Assembly (NCBI GenBank): GCA_900074885.1
Contig: FJUW01000025.1
Coordinates: 510,152-574,151 of the forward strand
DNA from: Rhynchosporium graminicola
Lineage: Eukaryota > Ascomycota > Leotiomycetes > Helotiales > Ploettnerulaceae
Direction of reading: 5' to 3'
Length of the DNA stretch: 64,000 nucleotides
Under the pieces are notes generated by a model, which worked only from the letters and a program-made list of their open reading frames with translations, ran no database searches and was not told where the DNA came from. Below, one piece after another: positions 35,968 through 47,994 of the stretch. How positions within the stretch are numbered: the first letter of the stretch is position 1; the number at the start of each line of letters is the position of its first letter. The translations under genes were made by a program, and so were the position numbers.

Positions 35968-38798
35968 ATGCGACGCTCTCGAGCTCCGACACGCCTTCAG
36001 CACCACTCCGAGATGCACGAGCAGCTCAAGCCCGACTCGCAGCAGCAATCGCACGCTCAAAAATTACGAGAAGATGCTGTGCGCAGGCTCTCGCGCTCTC
36101 GTCACCCGTACCACCGTCAACACTTTGAGCTGCCGTACGGCTCAGAGAGATTCAACAGTACGATCACGAATAGGCCTTCTACCAAATCGCCCTTACGCTC
36201 AGCGCACAATACCGACGATGAAGAACCACAGGAGGTGAGGCGGCGGCCAGAGAGTTATTGGGAGTCTACCAACAGCGAAAGCGGAACTGAAGCGGACGAT
36301 GAGCATGTCTTAAAGGGACTGCCAGCCCCGAAATTACGGCCTCATAAAGGTCTTAGAGGCGTTGACGGTGAACTTTCGGGCAGTCCAAGTCCGCTTCTAT
36401 CACCAGCTTCCCTTGATGAAGACTTTTCGCGCGCACCATGCTTCTCTCTACAACCTGATTTACCATCGACTGGCGTCAATAAAGAAGATGTTGATAAGGC
36501 CGTGGAGAAATTCCAACGTAGACGAAGGGTCGAAGTCGTGAGGAGATCTACCGAGGTGGGAATCATATGCTTTGTTGGTGCTGTGCTTTGTTGTGATTCT
36601 CAAGTCCGGCATGTCATATACACGTGGAGAAAAGGTAAGAAGGAATCTGGAGGTTAGCCTGTACAATACTGACTGTGGAAGAATTGTCCTGTCAATTCCT
36701 TGTTACTTCATCGCTCATTATCTTGTACCCTATACGCTTGTTACGACACACTCAACCTTTGCACCCTTTGAAGATGCCTTTACCAATACGGATCCCGTCA
36801 AGCTTTGAAGCAGCAGCCTTGATATACCCCTCATCAATTTCCATGCTCGTTACTTTGTTGCTCTGCAGAAAGAATCCGGTTGAATTTCTTCCAAGCATAG
36901 CTCTTGGATTATCGTCACTTCCTAAACACCTCATTCCATCGACTGGAGGATTCGGTGGATCTGAAATTTCGCATTGGGCTCTCACATGTCTGCCTATCGT
37001 ATTCTCGAACTTAACCAAGTCCAAGTCGGGCGTTAAAACGTTGCCTGGAGCAAATGGCATTTTGGAACCCGAAATACTTGTTCTTCTCTATCCTTTACAC
37101 CAAGCGCTCTGTGTTACATTGCATTACATGACAACAACCAGTCTTCTTACTGCGGAGCTACAATTACTATCGATTTCTCTGATTGAGCTGTTGCTGCTTG
37201 CCAGATCCCCCCAAACAACTATTTTGAAAGCACTTATCTGGGGTGGGGGTGTCGGAACGCTTGTTACCTGTGGACGTGTACTGGTTTGGGGAGTGGCACT
37301 GGCCAGGGTTCCCAACTGGCGTTTTAGACGGGCTGCGATGTCTGCAAAGCCAATATCAGCCTATTTTCAGAAGAGGGCTCCATTTGGAAGGATCGGCACC
37401 GTTTTCTGGAAGAACCTTGCCGCTACCGACTCTAGTGAGGACGAGGTAGTTACCGATTCGAATTCTAAGAGATTGAAGCTAAATACTCGAGGCTCGATGT
37501 CAACACATAAGATGTCGACAGAAAATGGGTCCGTTTCGGCCATTGCTCTGGAATCTAAGAATTGCCGTTTGAATGGCGGCGTAAAACCATCAACCGACCG
37601 AATTATATTGATCAATCGACGGCACACGCTTCCTTCATTTTCCAGCCTTCCTCCGCGGTCGAGTACCAGTACTCCCTCTGGCCGGAGGAAAAGAGCCGCA
37701 TCGTCCAGCGTCCAGGCATTCTTTTACCTGACACAAAAGCAGGCGAGTATACGGAAGTGGCTTTATGCAGGCTATGTCTATTTCTGTCTACTGGTCCTCA
37801 TCTTGATCGGCATTCGCGGTTACGTTCAAAAATTCGCTCTGCAGGGAAACGAACCAATAGGCTGGGCTCTGGGCTATCTTTTGGGTGATCTGCCATGGTT
37901 CAGAATGCAGGTCGTGAGCTACAACCTTCAACGCTGGATATGTATCCCGGCTAGGACCGGTTGGGAGCATGAGAAATCCTGCTACATGGGCTGGGTCGAG
38001 CATTTACGCCAAGCATCTTTTGGACCAGCAAACACTCGACTGATCCTATGTGCTTACTGGCTGGCAATCATTATCGTTGGTTTAGCTATCGTCCTTCGCC
38101 TCTCGTCGATCTACGAAGTTGACACTCGCCGTAAGGTATTCCATTTCATGATGGTAGCTATGCTTCTTCCCGCCACATACGTAGATCCAACATTTGCAGC
38201 CTTGGCATTATCTCTGATCCTTGCGATCTTCTTACTCCTCGACTTGTTTCGAGCTTCTCAACTTCCACCACTGTCCAAGCAGCTGGCGTATTTTCTCACT
38301 CCGTATGTGGACGGAAGGGACCTCAAAGGTCCTGTAGTAATATCTCACATTTTTCTTCTCATTGGCTGCGCCATTCCTCTTTGGCTATCGCTCGGAACAC
38401 TCCCACGAACCGGAACGGACTCTCTCGCTGGATGGGAGGTTCCTACGAGGGAGGTGAGCATGGTGAGCGGCGTTATTTGTGTGGGTATGGGCGATGCCGC
38501 CGCGTCACTCATCGGGCGACGATATGGACGCCGGAAATGGCTATGGGGTGGCGGCAAAAGTATTGAAGGCAGCATAGCATTTGCTACTGCCGTGGGACTG
38601 GCGCTATTGCTCGCAAAAGCGTGGCTTAGAATTGGGGGCTGGCCAGCCAATAATGACGACTCATGGTTTATGACTGGTATGAAATCGAGCGTGGCAGCAG
38701 GCATAGCGAGTTTGACCGAGGCGGTTCTTACTGGTGGAAATGATAATGTTGTTGTTCCAGTAGTGCTTTGGCTCTGTGTCAAGGGCTTAGATATTTAG
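35968..38798 (+). CDS. Dolichol kinase (Sec59 family)
   Basis: Exons 35968-36634 and 36682-38798, with one 47-bp intron, give 927 residues. The first 190 residues are a disordered Arg/Ser/Pro-rich cytosolic extension, common in filamentous fungi. The rest has many membrane segments. Family marks include VDTRRKVFHFMM, MGDAAASLIGRRYG (about residues 825-838) and GKSIEGSIAF (about 847-856), the CTP-binding region of polyprenol kinases. The enzyme phosphorylates dolichol with CTP in the ER membrane, making the lipid carrier for N-glycosylation, GPI anchors and O-mannosylation. The intron joins WRK to ELSCQFL by completing a Glu codon, and the join keeps a continuous membrane-domain sequence. It is convergent with the hydrolase gene. 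Confidence 0.92.
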
Positions 38799-39495
38799 AG
38801 CTGCATATATATCACACTTATTCCCCTCCTCTTCATCTCGACCTCTACTAGAATTGCTGATTTCTACTTATTGGTTTATCTTGGAGCGACTTATCAGTCG
38901 GTACTGCTTTCCGCAAGTTTGAGAGGTTTTACAAGCTATCTTATCATCGCAGCAAGTGTGGCTATCTTAGCTAGCTCAGCGAGCCTGGCTATCAAAACAT
39001 CTACAATAACAGTACTGAAGATACCAATCATATATAAGTTCGCGTCGATCATGAGTATGTTGTTTGAACTCGTGGGATTGTTTGTTGAGCCTCGTTATCC
39101 TAATTTTACTCTAATTACAGATTTGTTTCAACGTACGAAAGTTTGACAAACTGAATACTAAATAAGATCTGGAAAAGCTATTCCTTCCAGGACATCCGTG
39201 ATGTTCAAGCTGACTTCTACAGTGTTCACTCAAACCACATGCTGCTCATATAGGTGCTTTGTTTATTTGGAGGCCCTCTCTTAACTGCAGGCCGCTGGTG
39301 ACATTCGCTTAGCTGACTGTGGTGGAATGCCAGTATACTCCTTATTCAAATCTGAGGTACATAATATTCCCATTTGTATTTAGGTCCTGCATCTTACAAT
39401 GGGATATCTCGAATTAGATTTACTTTATGATATATTATATTACACTTCATTCACATCGAAGTCCATGTCTCCCGCCACGATACAAAACCAGTCCA
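38799..39495. other. Convergent 3' spacer
   Basis: AT-rich DNA lies between the dolichol kinase and hydrolase stop codons. A 91-codon plus frame near 38871 has hydrophobic composition but no recognisable family and is taken as part of the 3' region. Confidence 0.5.
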
Positions 39496-40618
39496 TCAGA
39501 ACAGTTTCTTGAGACCAGCGTCAACTGAAGCTGCGACGATCCCCTGGACCACCTTCTCCGGCATGCTCAAGAAAGGCGAGTGTGAGCTGCTCATGGTAAA
39601 GCTGAAGTAGTTCTCCGGGAACTGAGAAGCCATTTTTTGTTGCGTGGCGATAGGGATGGCTTGATCTTTTTCAGTAAAGAAGAACCCAACATTGACGCCT
39701 TGGTTCCACGGCTCGTAAGTGGTCTTGTCGGAGAAGATGCGAGCGGGCTCGTGTCTGAGAGCACCCACGGCTCTGGCGACGAGAGCAGGGTCCTTGACGT
39801 CAGCGTAGAACATGCTTTGTGGGTTGGCCGGGCTGACGAAGCCGTCCTGATATACACCTGGTCAGCATTTGCTGATTGGAGAATCACTAACCGGTATGAG
39901 GCCGGAAAGGACACGGAACTTACCGCTTCCAGGATCATCCATGGCAAGTATTTTCCTCCAAGTCCATCAAGAAGGCTAGTTCCGAGCGGTACTGCAAAAG
40001 CAGTCATGTAAACCAACTGGCCAGGCAGGCTTTCAGCGAGATCCGATTTTGTTTGGAAGAGAAACAAATGATATTCAGAAACGTGCATACCATGGTAACA
40101 CCTCCACGATTACCAGCAGCTCGACGAGTAGCAAAACCAAGACCCTCAACGGCGTTCGTAGCGACCACACCACCGTAAGAATGAGCGACCATAATAATAT
40201 CTTTGCCACTATCGGTCAGGGTTACCAACACAGCACGGAGAGCCGCCGCATCGTCGGAGAGACCGGCATTCAGGTCATTGCTGCCAACTGATGGGAGAGG
40301 AACTGCCTCCGTTGGATACCCAAGATTTTCGAGCTGGAGACGAACTGTGTCGAATGCCCAAGTACCATGCCACGCACCACTTCATCATGTTAGCCTTTGT
40401 CCCTGAAAACCTAAAACCGAATAGCCTCAAGCTCTCGTTCTCTTGCGAATCACAGTTCTCGGGAAGTATGTTGAAGTTGAAGATCTTGCATGCTTCTCCG
40501 GGCCATGAATAACCGAGTGTAAATTTACGTACGGTGTGAAGACAATGGTGGGCAAATTAGGCTTTGTTGGAGCAGCCAAAATTGACGTAGCGAACAGAGC
40601 GAGAGTGATGAAACGCAT
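39496..40618 (-). CDS. Secreted alpha/beta hydrolase (AB hydrolase-1-like)
   Basis: Exons 40618-40533, 40379-40091, 40016-39924 and 39846-39496, with introns of 153, 74 and 77 bp, give 272 residues. A signal peptide (MRFITLALFATSILA) is followed by PTIVFTPGAWHGTWAFDTV, the oxyanion-hole region of the plant-esterase-like group. The nucleophile is Ser96 in VAHSYGG, with likely acid Asp217 in FFTEKDQ and base His245 in SSHSPF, so the catalytic triad is complete. Small carboxylesterases or lactonases of this type act on small esters outside the cell, and several fungal relatives are in detoxification or secondary-metabolite loci; the substrate is not predictable. The 153-bp first intron is longer than usual here, but it restores the HG motif and ends after a CTAAC site. 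Confidence 0.87.
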
Positions 40619-43160
40619 CTTGAAAACGTGGATGAAAATTTAGGCTTGAAATAAAGTGCCAACGACTCAAAGTTGCGATAGAGATGAGAGACGGAGATAA
40701 ATCTTAATGGGATATTCCAGGAGTATATAAAGGATGGCTTCTCCGAAGATGGCCACGGGGGCCTGCTTTGCAATCTCCATCTATGGAGCCAATGGCTTTC
40801 ATTTTCTGGAAAGAGATATATGAAAATGGGGCATATTCACGTTTTCGGAGCAGACCCGATAGTTCGTCTGATAGTACAGCCTATTCTAGCCAAGAGTAAG
40901 AATCTAAGGGTTGATGCAAGGTTACCTAGTGCGTTTAAAGTCATTTATTTGTCAAAATATGCCCTGCGTCTATCTATTGTGTCTTATTTGAAGATAAAAC
41001 AAAGTTTGAAAATAACAGTATCGGGGTATCATCTTAGTTCGTGAACCTCAAGGCGATCAAGCTACGCCTCTTGTTGACTTAGCGAATAAGCAGTTTGTAT
41101 TTCGTGCGGTTCTACCCTTCCTCCTAGAGGTTACGCAAGGCTTCCTTGTATAAACCCTAGATTCGTACTCTTGGCTGGAATAGGTTGTACTGTACTATTC
41201 GCCCCCACAAACGTTCCACGCAAGCAGGGCTTTAAGTCTCTCTCGAACCTCCTACAGCCACCCTTGCTATTATAAAAGATCGGATTTCGGCTCGTGCTTG
41301 AGGAATATTCGAGTACTTAGAGCTTGAGGAACAGGGCTTCAGTCCACAAAAGTTATGTTTGAACATTTACTCAGTGTAAAAACGTACATAAGAACTTCTA
41401 AAAAGTGAGTATGTGAAGACAAGATCTCCAGTTCGGACTTCCAATCAAGAAGAGAACTTGAGTTCATAGAAACGAATGAAGACCACTGAAGACGGTCTAG
41501 AACGAACCTAACAATATGTTATACTAGTTTTAACCTCTCTGTCGGGGAAAACGGTAGCCAGAATTGATGACCGATAGAAACTTACTGGAATGTAATTTCT
41601 ACAAATTCGAGGACTGATTCATCCTAAGATTAGTTTAGCAGAATCCTGACCTACTTTTCAATATTATGGCCTTATTCTGTGGCTTTCAATCTGCGTTATG
41701 ACGAGAAATCAAGTATTATTAAAATTGAGTTCTAGTATTCTCGCTTGTCAACATCGATCAGGTATTTTCCCATAGAGAGCTCTTCTTATCAAGATAGACA
41801 ACGCATCCGTAGAATGTGGCACGTGGAATTAAGGAACGGCTCGACCGTAGACAAGGATTCAAGAGAAGTCAAATGGAAGAGAGAAGCGTGGGAGCCATGT
41901 GGAAGTGGATTTAGAGATCTGCAAACGCTCAGGCGCTTCGGCTTCGGAGGCTTGTGGAGACAATACTTGTTCGGAAATTACTTAGTGGTCAACTTCGTTC
42001 GTGGATCTACAGCGGTCATCTTACATAGTTTATGGTTTCATAGGATAGTTGGTATAGTCGTCGCCAACCCAAATACGGTTACCCGGCACGATAACTTTTG
42101 AGGGCTTCGGTTGAGTCGCCACCAAGATGTTGACACAAGCTAGCCAAAGTCAACACCTACCAAAATTCAGAGCCAAATAGGCTCAATGTAAGCTCCTAAT
42201 CAGGCCGAATTCCAAAAGAGATACCTCTTTTCTGGAGCCTAGCCCTAGCTCTAACCCTGTCCTAATTAATACGACTACTACAACTGCGAGCCTGACTACT
42301 CGCAAACTTGCAGTCGAAATCCTAACCCTTAGAGCCCTAGCCACGTGACGTTATTCTGTGGGAGTGGTGTGGGAGTGTCGACTTTGCTTAGCGCCTTCCG
42401 CCTCAATGGTCTCGACTTAGGAGGAGTCCTTTGGGGAGCTACGCCAACTATATCAAGCTAGTCAAAGATGTTGTGAATAGACTGAAAGATGCGCCTCAAT
42501 TAGATCTATTTATGGTTCTTACTGAATTTTTTTCATATTGTTCTGCGATAAAGATATATCCTGCCTCATGGAAAAAAGGCCTAGGTCAATTTATCTAAGA
42601 GATTTCCTAAGTGCTTCTGCTACTCTTGACTTGAATATTGTACAACGCACAACACTCCTGCTACATTCTAAACAGACGGAAGCTGCGGTATACTTACTTT
42701 TAGTTCAGCAGATTCTGTTTGGGCGTCGTGTTTAAAGTAGTTCTGATTCAATAAATCAATATCTGCAGACAAGCCGCAACTGCCACAAGGGGCACGCTTT
42801 ACAGACCTCTTATTCTAGCTATCTGAAACTTCATTAGATTCAATCGAGCACGAAGCACTCCAATTCTCCCCCTCCTACCCCCCTCCCTTTGAAAAAGCTT
42901 AGCGTCTCTAGGTTACTGATAGAAAGTTCTACTATACCCCATTCTCCACCCCTCCCAGGTCCAAACTTGGAAACTTTCGCCCTTAATACAGCTCAAATTT
43001 TTACCTTTACATCAGGGACGGATAGCAGAAAGAAGAAAGAATGCCCGGGGCACACCTAAAGACGCTAACCTTTGTTCAAGGGGTGGGAGATATCCGTAAT
43101 TCAGAAAGTACATTACTAATTAGCTAACGAATAGTCCGAAAAGTGAAAACCGACCACTAA

Positions 43161-43198
43161 GGGTCAATTTAGTCGAGCTAATTTTCAAAAATTGACCC
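43161..43198. repeat. Inverted repeat, 10-bp arms
   Basis: GGGTCAATTT at 43161-43170 is the exact reverse complement of AAATTGACCC at 43189-43198, with an 18-base loop. No gene end is close enough to make it an obvious terminator. Confidence 0.8.
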
Positions 43199-43447
43199 CA
43201 TGTCTCAATAACAATAAAGATATTGATAATCTCTAAACGTTAACTTCTGAGTTTATGTCTAGTGTATAAGTAGTTGCTGCGCTAATATTTGATTTATTAC
43301 GTATTGTTGTAGTTGAGAAAAAGAATTTTGTCATGTTATAGGTGGCGAGGACGGTATTCCGTACATGCCCAAAAGATCAAACATTCTCGATTTGTTGTCT
43401 GCACTTGCGTGGGTAGTACCACTGTAGAATATTTCACGGTGCAAGGG

Positions 43448-43469
43448 GAATTAGCTATTTAGCTAATTC
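43448..43469. repeat. Palindrome with 9-bp arms
   Basis: GAATTAGCT and AGCTAATTC flank a 4-base spacer. An ATTAGCTAAC fragment of similar sequence lies about 330 bp to the left. Confidence 0.85.
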
Positions 43470-44329
43470 GCCTTCTCTACTTTTTCCCCAACGTAGTAAG
43501 TTCTGGGACCTTGAAGCACAGACAGCGAATGGTTGATTGATATCTATGGCCTGCACGAGAGTACTTGTAGTTCAGCGTCTTCCATACGTCTTGTCTGTAC
43601 ACATTCCTCGTCTTGTACTTCTCATCTCTCTAGCAGCCCCCACTGCAAACCCAAGCCCCGAGTCAGAAAGCCGAAAAGAAATACTTTTTCGATTTCGAAA
43701 GTCTGCAAAGGAAGGACCAGCCTGCCGCTGTCAAAATTCAAAGGGAGAAAACGCCATACTGGTACTTAACGGGTCGTCGTAAATGGATCACACGTCAAGC
43801 CGGCATAAACCATGAGTGCCGTAAGTGGGATGCATAGCCGACAGGGGACGAACAGTCTCTCGATCCCATGGTTTTGCAATATCGGTAGAGACCGGAAGCT
43901 ATGGAGTTGAGGAGAGGAAGTCACAACATTTCCCCAATCATGTGCATCTTACCGACATCCTATTGCTTTTTTTTCTACCGAACCCACGGATCGCTCTTGG
44001 CCCTCTTGGCGTTCTTCTTTGGATCTCGGTTGTTGTAAATATTTGCTGCCAGATGCTGACTGTCTATGATCAGCGCTCGAGAATGAGGATCTCCGCTTTG
44101 TATGTCTGATTTGCTGATATCATTACAAGTCATATAGCACCTGATCAAAAGCAAGTAAAAATATCCATACTGCATGAAGCATTAATCGTCCTACTTTCTT
44201 AGTCTTCCGCAGTGCTGCATCATGTAGTGGCAGATCCGTTCCTAATCCCTTGAAACGCTATCAAGTAGTAAACCATATGACTCCGAAAAGCAGCGCAAAA
44301 TCACCCATATGATCTCTTGACCGACCCCA

Positions 44330-46486
44330 TCAACAAAGCAAGAACCCTCCATCTCCTTGCCTTAAAATCCAATTATCCGCACTGACTGGGTCCAAAACTT
44401 CTCTCTTCAAGCTATCCGAACCAGTTAGAGTGCCAAAACCCACACAGTCGCCCATCCCTAACCCAGCACCACCTATACTTACATCACTGAACTCACTCCC
44501 GAGTATTCCTCCATTTGCTTGCATACTATCTTCGCGTTCCAAGTGCAAAGGGATGGGCGAGTCGACCCCCATACCTTGTGCGAGTTGATCCATCCTCATG
44601 CTGGCTAAACTTGTCATTTCAAAGGAGGTAGAATGGAGACGAAGGAGGGAGCGATAGTGTGCGATAGTTGCAGACCAGAGTTCGATGTCGGGAGATGTGT
44701 GGCTGGTCAATAACTGAAAGAACATAAAGCTTCCGGCGAGAGAAAAGTTCAGGCGTGACATTGCTAGGGTGTTGTTAGCTGAATACGTTCTTGAATTCAA
44801 TAAGCGGCCGGAACATCCCAAGGGACGTTTGAGGAAGGCAATGGACTTACGACTCCACCAGAATGCATTCAGTCTGCTGATGCTCATTTTCTCCAGGAAC
44901 TCAACCACGTTGAGCAATGTCGTTTTAGCTTGTCCTCGGAGTCCTGAATATTCGGGATGGCTCATAGGTAAGCACCTGAGGACGGCTCTCAACAGCACAA
45001 TTTCCATTGTGTAAAATGCCAATACAACACTGCCAGTACTGTCAAATTTATCACTGATATTACCACTGCAGAGTGAACAAAGGTGTTCGTCTCGGAACGT
45101 CCTTAGCCGCGTTTGGAATCCGTCGAAGATAGACAAGAGAGTTTCTATGGGGATGAGTCTGATGCGTTCTAGGGCTTTGTGAGTGTAAAATGTGTTGAGG
45201 ATGTCGGATAGAATTGTAGATAGGTGTGCCATAGCTACAAACTGCAGAGCTGGTGTTAATGACGAGGGTGTGTTGGCCAGTCCAACATGGGAAAAGTTTG
45301 ATAATGTGGGAAGGGGAACATTGCTATGCTCATCGTTGAGATAGGATGGCCGGCCGAGTCCTAAGGCGCTCCATTTATCTTGAATATATAGAGCCCACCA
45401 TATTCGGATCCTCCGGTTGGTGTCTGTGACAGAGAGTGACCAGCTTGATGGGTCATTGTTTAGGCCAAGGTCATGGGCAACACCCACTAAGGAGCCTATA
45501 AACGAGGAAAGACCTGAGATGGTGGGTAGTGATGAGGCTGAAATGTTACGCTGAAGATTAAGTAAAGACGCTTCAAGCGTCTCTAATTGAGGATGTTGGT
45601 GCTCGATTGAAAGCCTGAAGTGATTAGCGGACCGAATATCGAGGACCGAACAATCATGTAACATACGTCTGCTGAATAAACGATGAGAGAGCTGGAAAAT
45701 CCGAAGCTGTAGATTGGCAGAAAGGAGCTGCAATGTTGTAAATGACTGCAAGGAGAGGATCACCAGTTTTGGGTGACGAGTTGAAGCGTGCTGGGTCCAA
45801 GAGTGGGTACGACTTATGAACTACTTCAAAATAAGTATGTAGAAGCTCATTTGCGTAGGGCGTCACGACAGATTCCGTGTCTATGGTACGATGATAATCT
45901 AGTCGTGCATCAGAACGAGTGTCCGGAACAACCTGCATCTCGTTAGTATCAATCTTGGTGATCCTGTAGGCGTTCTGACAGTGAAATGCATCGGAACATC
46001 TCCGTTACTGCCTCCCTTGGCTCTCAGGACAGCCCATTCATTTCCTCGGTAACAGCTCTGCTGATTGAAAGAAAAATATCTTAAGACATAAGGATCCTGA
46101 TCACCACTCAACCCCACGAACTGGCAAATCCAATCCCGGTTTGGCGGACGAGGTCTCGATTCTCCTCGATGAGATGGCACCGATCCCGGTGAACTTGGAC
46201 TGCTTGTCGAAGTCTGGGACGCTGAAGTTGGTTGACGATGCCTCCTTACATTAGGAGGGAGCACATATTGGCAGCTCTCCCCGCGAGTACGGCATAGCGA
46301 GCAATCTTTTTCGTAGGCATCTCTCGTGCAACAGATCTTACGCTTACGGCAGGCATCACAACTGGCAAAAGTTAGGACTGTCTGAAAGAGATCATCAAGT
46401 ACCTTGAAACCTGGGAAAGCTTACGGCCGCTCCTTCCTGGACTTGTACTTCCGGCCAAGGCTGACCGACGCCTCCGAATGCCTCAT
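44330..46486 (-). CDS. Zn2Cys6 transcription factor with fungal-specific regulatory domain
   Basis: Exons 46486-46425, 46361-45980, 45932-45667, 45614-44851 and 44763-44330, with introns of 63, 47, 52 and 87 bp, give 635 residues. The cluster starts right after the first intron: KSRKERPCDACRKRKICC, then CSLCRTRGESC, giving C-x2-C-x6-C-x8-C-x2-C-x6-C at residues 22-51. FVGLSGDQDPYVLRYF, then YFEVVHKSYPLLDPARF and the middle homology region IRIWWALYIQDKWSALGLGRPSY follow, typical of nutrient-responsive C6 regulators. The 87-bp intron keeps the frame open if retained, which would insert 29 residues next to FWWS. The intron 2 donor (GTCAGA) is weaker than the others, so that junction is less certain. 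Upstream promoter elements were not recognised. Confidence 0.85.
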
Positions 46487-47189
46487 CCCCGGACTTGTCA
46501 TAACTTCGTAAGCAGTCGCGCGGAAGGCAAGACCAAGTACAGTTCAAAGGTGGGGTAGGGCTCGCTAGTCGGAGGTAAAGTCGGTAGTGAGGAGAGTTCA
46601 GCTGTCTGCTTGCAAAGTCGTGAGCTTCTTGGACACGCTCGTATGATGTTCGCTTGATCAGGTCAGTAGAAAATACAGAATGAACATCACTAGGTGTGAA
46701 TGAAATCAAAGGACAACATGGAGTAACAGAGATTAGAGGGCATATGCAGAACAATAGATCTCGGTTTATCTGTGGCTACGCGATTCGGAGCACAGACAGA
46801 GTGCACCCAGAAGAGTCGGGTCAAGAGATCCTAGCCTTGGAAGTTGGAACCCGTCATCTCATGTCTGCGTGCGATCCCCTGAGTTCAACTGCTTCGTCCT
46901 TGTGCGGGCTACAAAGCAACCTGCGATATGTGAGCTGCGCTCCAATCACATCGTTCAAGGTAAACAGGATCGAGTCAGGGTACCTGACGACATCAAATCA
47001 AGATGCTGGCAAACTATATTTAATTAGTTGGGACGAACAATAAATCGAATTCGATCTTGAAGGGAGATGGTGATCTGGCGTAGCCAGGTGCTACCGTCCA
47101 TCTGTTGGTTTCGTCTCCTCTTCAAGATGTATCCACGTGTATGGAGACGAGTCATGGCCTTGCGAATTGGATTCGTGACACTCTGACAG
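46487..47189. other. Upstream region of the second Zn2Cys6 gene
   Basis: Open frames of about 115-119 codons on both strands overlap the regulator's start region and have no recognisable features. No gene is supported. Confidence 0.45.
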
Positions 47190-47651
47190 GTGGGAAATTG
47201 TGGGAAATCCCCGTATCTTCAACGAAGATCCTGGACTAAATATGTCTGGCAGACGTTGAATGTTTCGGATTTGGACCCGTTCATCTACCAAGAAATGAAG
47301 CGAAAAGGTACTGCTTGGCCAGCCGAACGGGTGGAAGCAGCTCAAGCAACAGTTTCAGGACACACCCGCTGCCTTCTTGGGTTCTGGGTAGGATTGGGAT
47401 ATGAACTCTTGCGGAATCTTGATGATTGCCCTACAGTACCTGCCTACACACAGACACGAACCTTAAATATCCCGGAGTCAGTCCCGCGATTTTCTAGCCG
47501 GAGAGAATTTCCTAATACAGACAGCATATGGGCCGTCCAAAATTTGGATTTAGAGTTTGAGAACCGTTACCGTACCGAGATCCAAAGGTGGAAGCCAGAG
47601 CTGGCAGAGATTGTACTTAGTACGAAAGTACCATCGTTACCTTACTCGTAA
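47190..47651 (+). CDS. Possible gene fragment, unknown
   Basis: A 153-codon open frame without an ATG start (it opens at GTG; first Met codon at 47295). From NVSDLDPFIYQEMKRKGTAW onward it reads like a real protein, with balanced composition and segments such as HTRCLLGFWVGLGYELLRNL and a charged C-terminal helix. I recognise no family. It may be the last exon of a gene whose upstream exon I could not join in frame, or the remnant of a lost gene. It lies in the downstream spacer of the 47995-51414 gene and on the opposite strand. Confidence 0.3.
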   Translation: MGNCGKSPYLQRRSWTKYVWQTLNVSDLDPFIYQEMKRKGTAWPAERVEAAQATVSGHTRCLLGFWVGLGYELLRNLDDCPTVPAYTQTRTLNIPESVPRFSSRREFPNTDSIWAVQNLDLEFENRYRTEIQRWKPELAEIVLSTKVPSLPYS

Positions 47652-47994
47652 TTCGTTCCTCTAAGTTTTCGGCTATTTCTGCTTCGCGATAACGCCCTGT
47701 GTAACTTACAGATCCGTCGCTTCGCTGTGTAAAAATTCTGTACATGCAAGAAAAGAAGAGCAAAATTGCAAGCCAATCTCAGGCAGCAGAGTAATATACA
47801 AATGAGAAAATATGGCTCGCTCCACGCTCGCCCTTATCTTTGAGTGTCGGTATAATGCCATGTAGTAACACCTGTAGATGCCCGTCCCGTCCTATACCCG
47901 TTTCGTAACCCAATTCTTGACCGCGCTGTATATGTTTCTCGTGATGCCAAAGTGATTAGAATCATAAGGATATCTATCTCATGATATCTTCTAA

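Larger units (their letters stand above)
40619..44329. other. 3.7-kb gene-poor, partly TA-rich spacer
   Basis: No gene is supported. A plus frame of 118 codons at 41745-42101 and a small signal-peptide-like frame ending at 43782 have no further support. Two hairpin-forming inverted repeats occur between 43,160 and 43,470. Parts of 41060-41720 and 42230-42340 have many TA steps and may be old transposon debris. Confidence 0.4.

Noticed and set aside
42236..42340. CTAACCCT/CCCTAG-like stretches suggesting interstitial telomere repeats
   Set aside because: The units are irregular and never form a run of TTAGGG/CCCTAA.
43546..43782. Small frame with signal-peptide-like start and two Cys
   Set aside because: Too short and cysteine-poor for a typical effector, in gene-free DNA, with no supporting signal.
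31300..46486. A secondary-metabolite cluster formed by two Zn2Cys6 regulators and a secreted hydrolase
   Set aside because: No polyketide synthase, NRPS, terpene cyclase or P450 gene lies between, and the intervening gene is housekeeping dolichol kinase.
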